DNA from: G032773895 sp965248935
Lineage (GTDB): Bacteria; Pseudomonadota; Gammaproteobacteria; Pseudomonadales; Cellvibrionaceae
DNA: 64,000 nt
Assembly (NCBI GenBank): GCA_965248935.1
Contig: OZ252214.1
Span: forward strand, 3,658,001 to 3,722,000
Direction: 5' to 3'
Part shown: one piece after another, positions 63,116 to 64,000 of the stretch
Numbering within the stretch: the stretch's first letter is position 1
Layout: each line of letters starts with the position of its first letter
Position numbers and translations under genes: made by a program
The notes under the pieces: generated by a model
Databases searched by the model: none
The model's input: the letters and a program-made list of their open reading frames with translations, nothing else
What the model was told of the DNA's origin: nothing

Positions 63116-64000
63116 CTTTCCATATCAAAATCGTAGTTCATTGAATCTGAGGGTTCTTGTAAATAGTAGCCTTGGATATAGTGAACACCAGTTTGCCATA
63201 ACTTGGATAATACGGTTGCGTTTTCGACAAAAGGCACGATGGTAATTTTGTCTTGTTGATGCAGCTCACTAACAATTTCGTTTAGCACATCAGCACTGTC
63301 TGGATTATTTTGCAGGTCTTGAGTAAAGGAACCGTCGATTTTTACATGGCTGGTGGATACACTTTTAAGTGTATTAAACGGATTAAGCGCACAGCCAAAC
63401 GAGCTAATACTACATTCGCACCCCATTTCTTTTAGTTGCTTGGTGAAAGTGTTTGCTACGTTTAAATGGTCGTTTATATCGATTTCCTTCAGTTGGAAAA
63501 TAATGGCACTGGTGGGCAGTTTTGCCGCTCTAAACGCAACCGCAAGCCAAGGAGGTAAGGTTGCATCAAGCAAGGATTCACGACTTAAATTCAATATTAA
63601 CCTTGTTTGATGGCCTTTTGCTCGGTGCTCAGAAAGCACTTTAATGGATTTTAATATTACCCAACGGTCAATTTTGGTTGTTATTCCCATTTTTGCCGCA
63701 GACGCTAAGAAGTCGTTTGGAGAAATTTCTTCATCGTCATTGTTGAGCATACGCAGCAGAATTTCATAGTGTTCCATTTCTGAGCCGCGTAAACTTAAAA
63801 TAGGCTGGAACAATAACTTAAATTTGCCCTGGTCGAGAGCGGACTGAACCATTTGAGTAACGCTAGCTTTGGTTGCTGCTTTTGTTTCCGGCTCATAAAT
63901 TTTAGCGAGAACTTCTGAGTCTTCTTTATTGGCTTTTTGCGCCAGCTCCAATGCTTTAAGGGCATGGTTAATGGGGGTCTCAGAATTGGCGCTGGTTTCG
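63112..64000 (-). CDS. degenerate EAL-domain protein, FimX-like, partial
   Basis: The frame is open to the right edge, so the N-terminal part is missing. The visible 290 residues are an EAL domain: FQPILSLRG, YEILLRM in place of EAL, NLSRESLLD and VKIDGSF are preserved, but the usual DDFG reads SSFG, losing the acidic pair needed for catalysis, so it should bind but not hydrolyse c-di-GMP. The upstream TPINHALKALELAQKAN part resembles FimX, and fimX lies beside serB in Pseudomonas. FimX drives type IV pilus assembly. The assignment is inference from position and domain. Confidence 0.68.
   Translation of the reverse strand, partial: ETSANSETPINHALKALELAQKANKEDSEVLAKIYEPETKAATKASVTQMVQSALDQGKFKLLFQPILSLRGSEMEHYEILLRMLNNDDEEISPNDFLASAAKMGITTKIDRWVILKSIKVLSEHRAKGHQTRLILNLSRESLLDATLPPWLAVAFRAAKLPTSAIIFQLKEIDINDHLNVANTFTKQLKEMGCECSISSFGCALNPFNTLKSVSTSHVKIDGSFTQDLQNNPDSADVLNEIVSELHQQDKITIVPFVENATVLSKLWQTGVHYIQGYYLQEPSDSMNYDFDMES

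Overview
The window is a piece of a marine-type gammaproteobacterial chromosome with moderate to low GC. The gene set suggests the Cellvibrionales (Cellvibrio / Saccharophagus / Teredinibacter relatives): a polyserine-linker lipoprotein, a large heparinase/alginate-lyase-like lipoprotein with Ig-like repeats, PomAB-type sodium stator genes, and a Pseudomonas-like hisI-hisE-tatABC order. The lineage is an inference from content; no rRNA or marker tree was available. No rRNA, tRNA or CRISPR array was seen.

Layout. 1-4100: the tail of an RND pump, then minus-strand housekeeping genes (hisI-hisE-tatA-tatB-tatC, and xseB-ispA). 4420-5540: a minus-strand islet with a frameshifted metallopeptidase toxin-like gene and an intact lipoprotein that may be its immunity protein. 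5895-8260: pomA-pomB-PilZ motility operon, followed by a predicted Rsm (CsrB/RsmZ-type) regulatory RNA with an upstream GacA box. 8650-12340: a small promoter-terminator unit, an HNH nuclease, an SMP-30 lactonase and a glycosyltransferase. 12366-15690: metE and metR, divergent, with a MetR operator between them. 15760-19200: a secreted polysaccharide deacetylase and a two-gene secreted module containing a caspase-like (His/Cys dyad) protein. 19295-28770: sodium symporter, msrP-msrQ, an unusual chemoreceptor fused to a sugar-binding-protein domain, a HELLH metallopeptidase, TatD and TcdA. 29110-41660: outer-membrane barrel, a large Ser/Thr kinase, tesA divergent from an ABC exporter pair, a polyserine lipoprotein, an AmpG-like transporter and a lipoprotein hydrolase. 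41820-45197: a Ser/Thr kinase followed by a Sel1-caspase protein.

45198-50150 is an accessory mosaic: an ORF-deleted group II intron, a glycine-rich membrane toxin candidate with a previously unlisted 59-residue two-helix partner, an IS1595 copy sitting inside a small gene with perfect target duplication, and small orphan genes with attC-like hairpins. 50150-64000 returns to chromosomal genes: a glycosyltransferase and autotransporter, a DUF5062 protein, a sterol-desaturase-type hydroxylase, the polysaccharide lyase, an OlsF-like bifunctional acyltransferase, a 225-bp MITE-like element, serB with its usual divergent AhpA/YtjB-type neighbour, and the C-terminus of a degenerate EAL (FimX-like) protein.

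Together the genes link surface behaviour (stator, PilZ, chemoreceptor, EAL, Rsm RNA), periplasmic protein repair and export (Tat plus its predicted substrate MsrP), polysaccharide handling and antagonism modules. A feature running through the window is short (12-17 bp) tandem duplications sitting on or beside stop codons or gene starts. One of them (13 bp) is the visible cause of the toxin frameshift.
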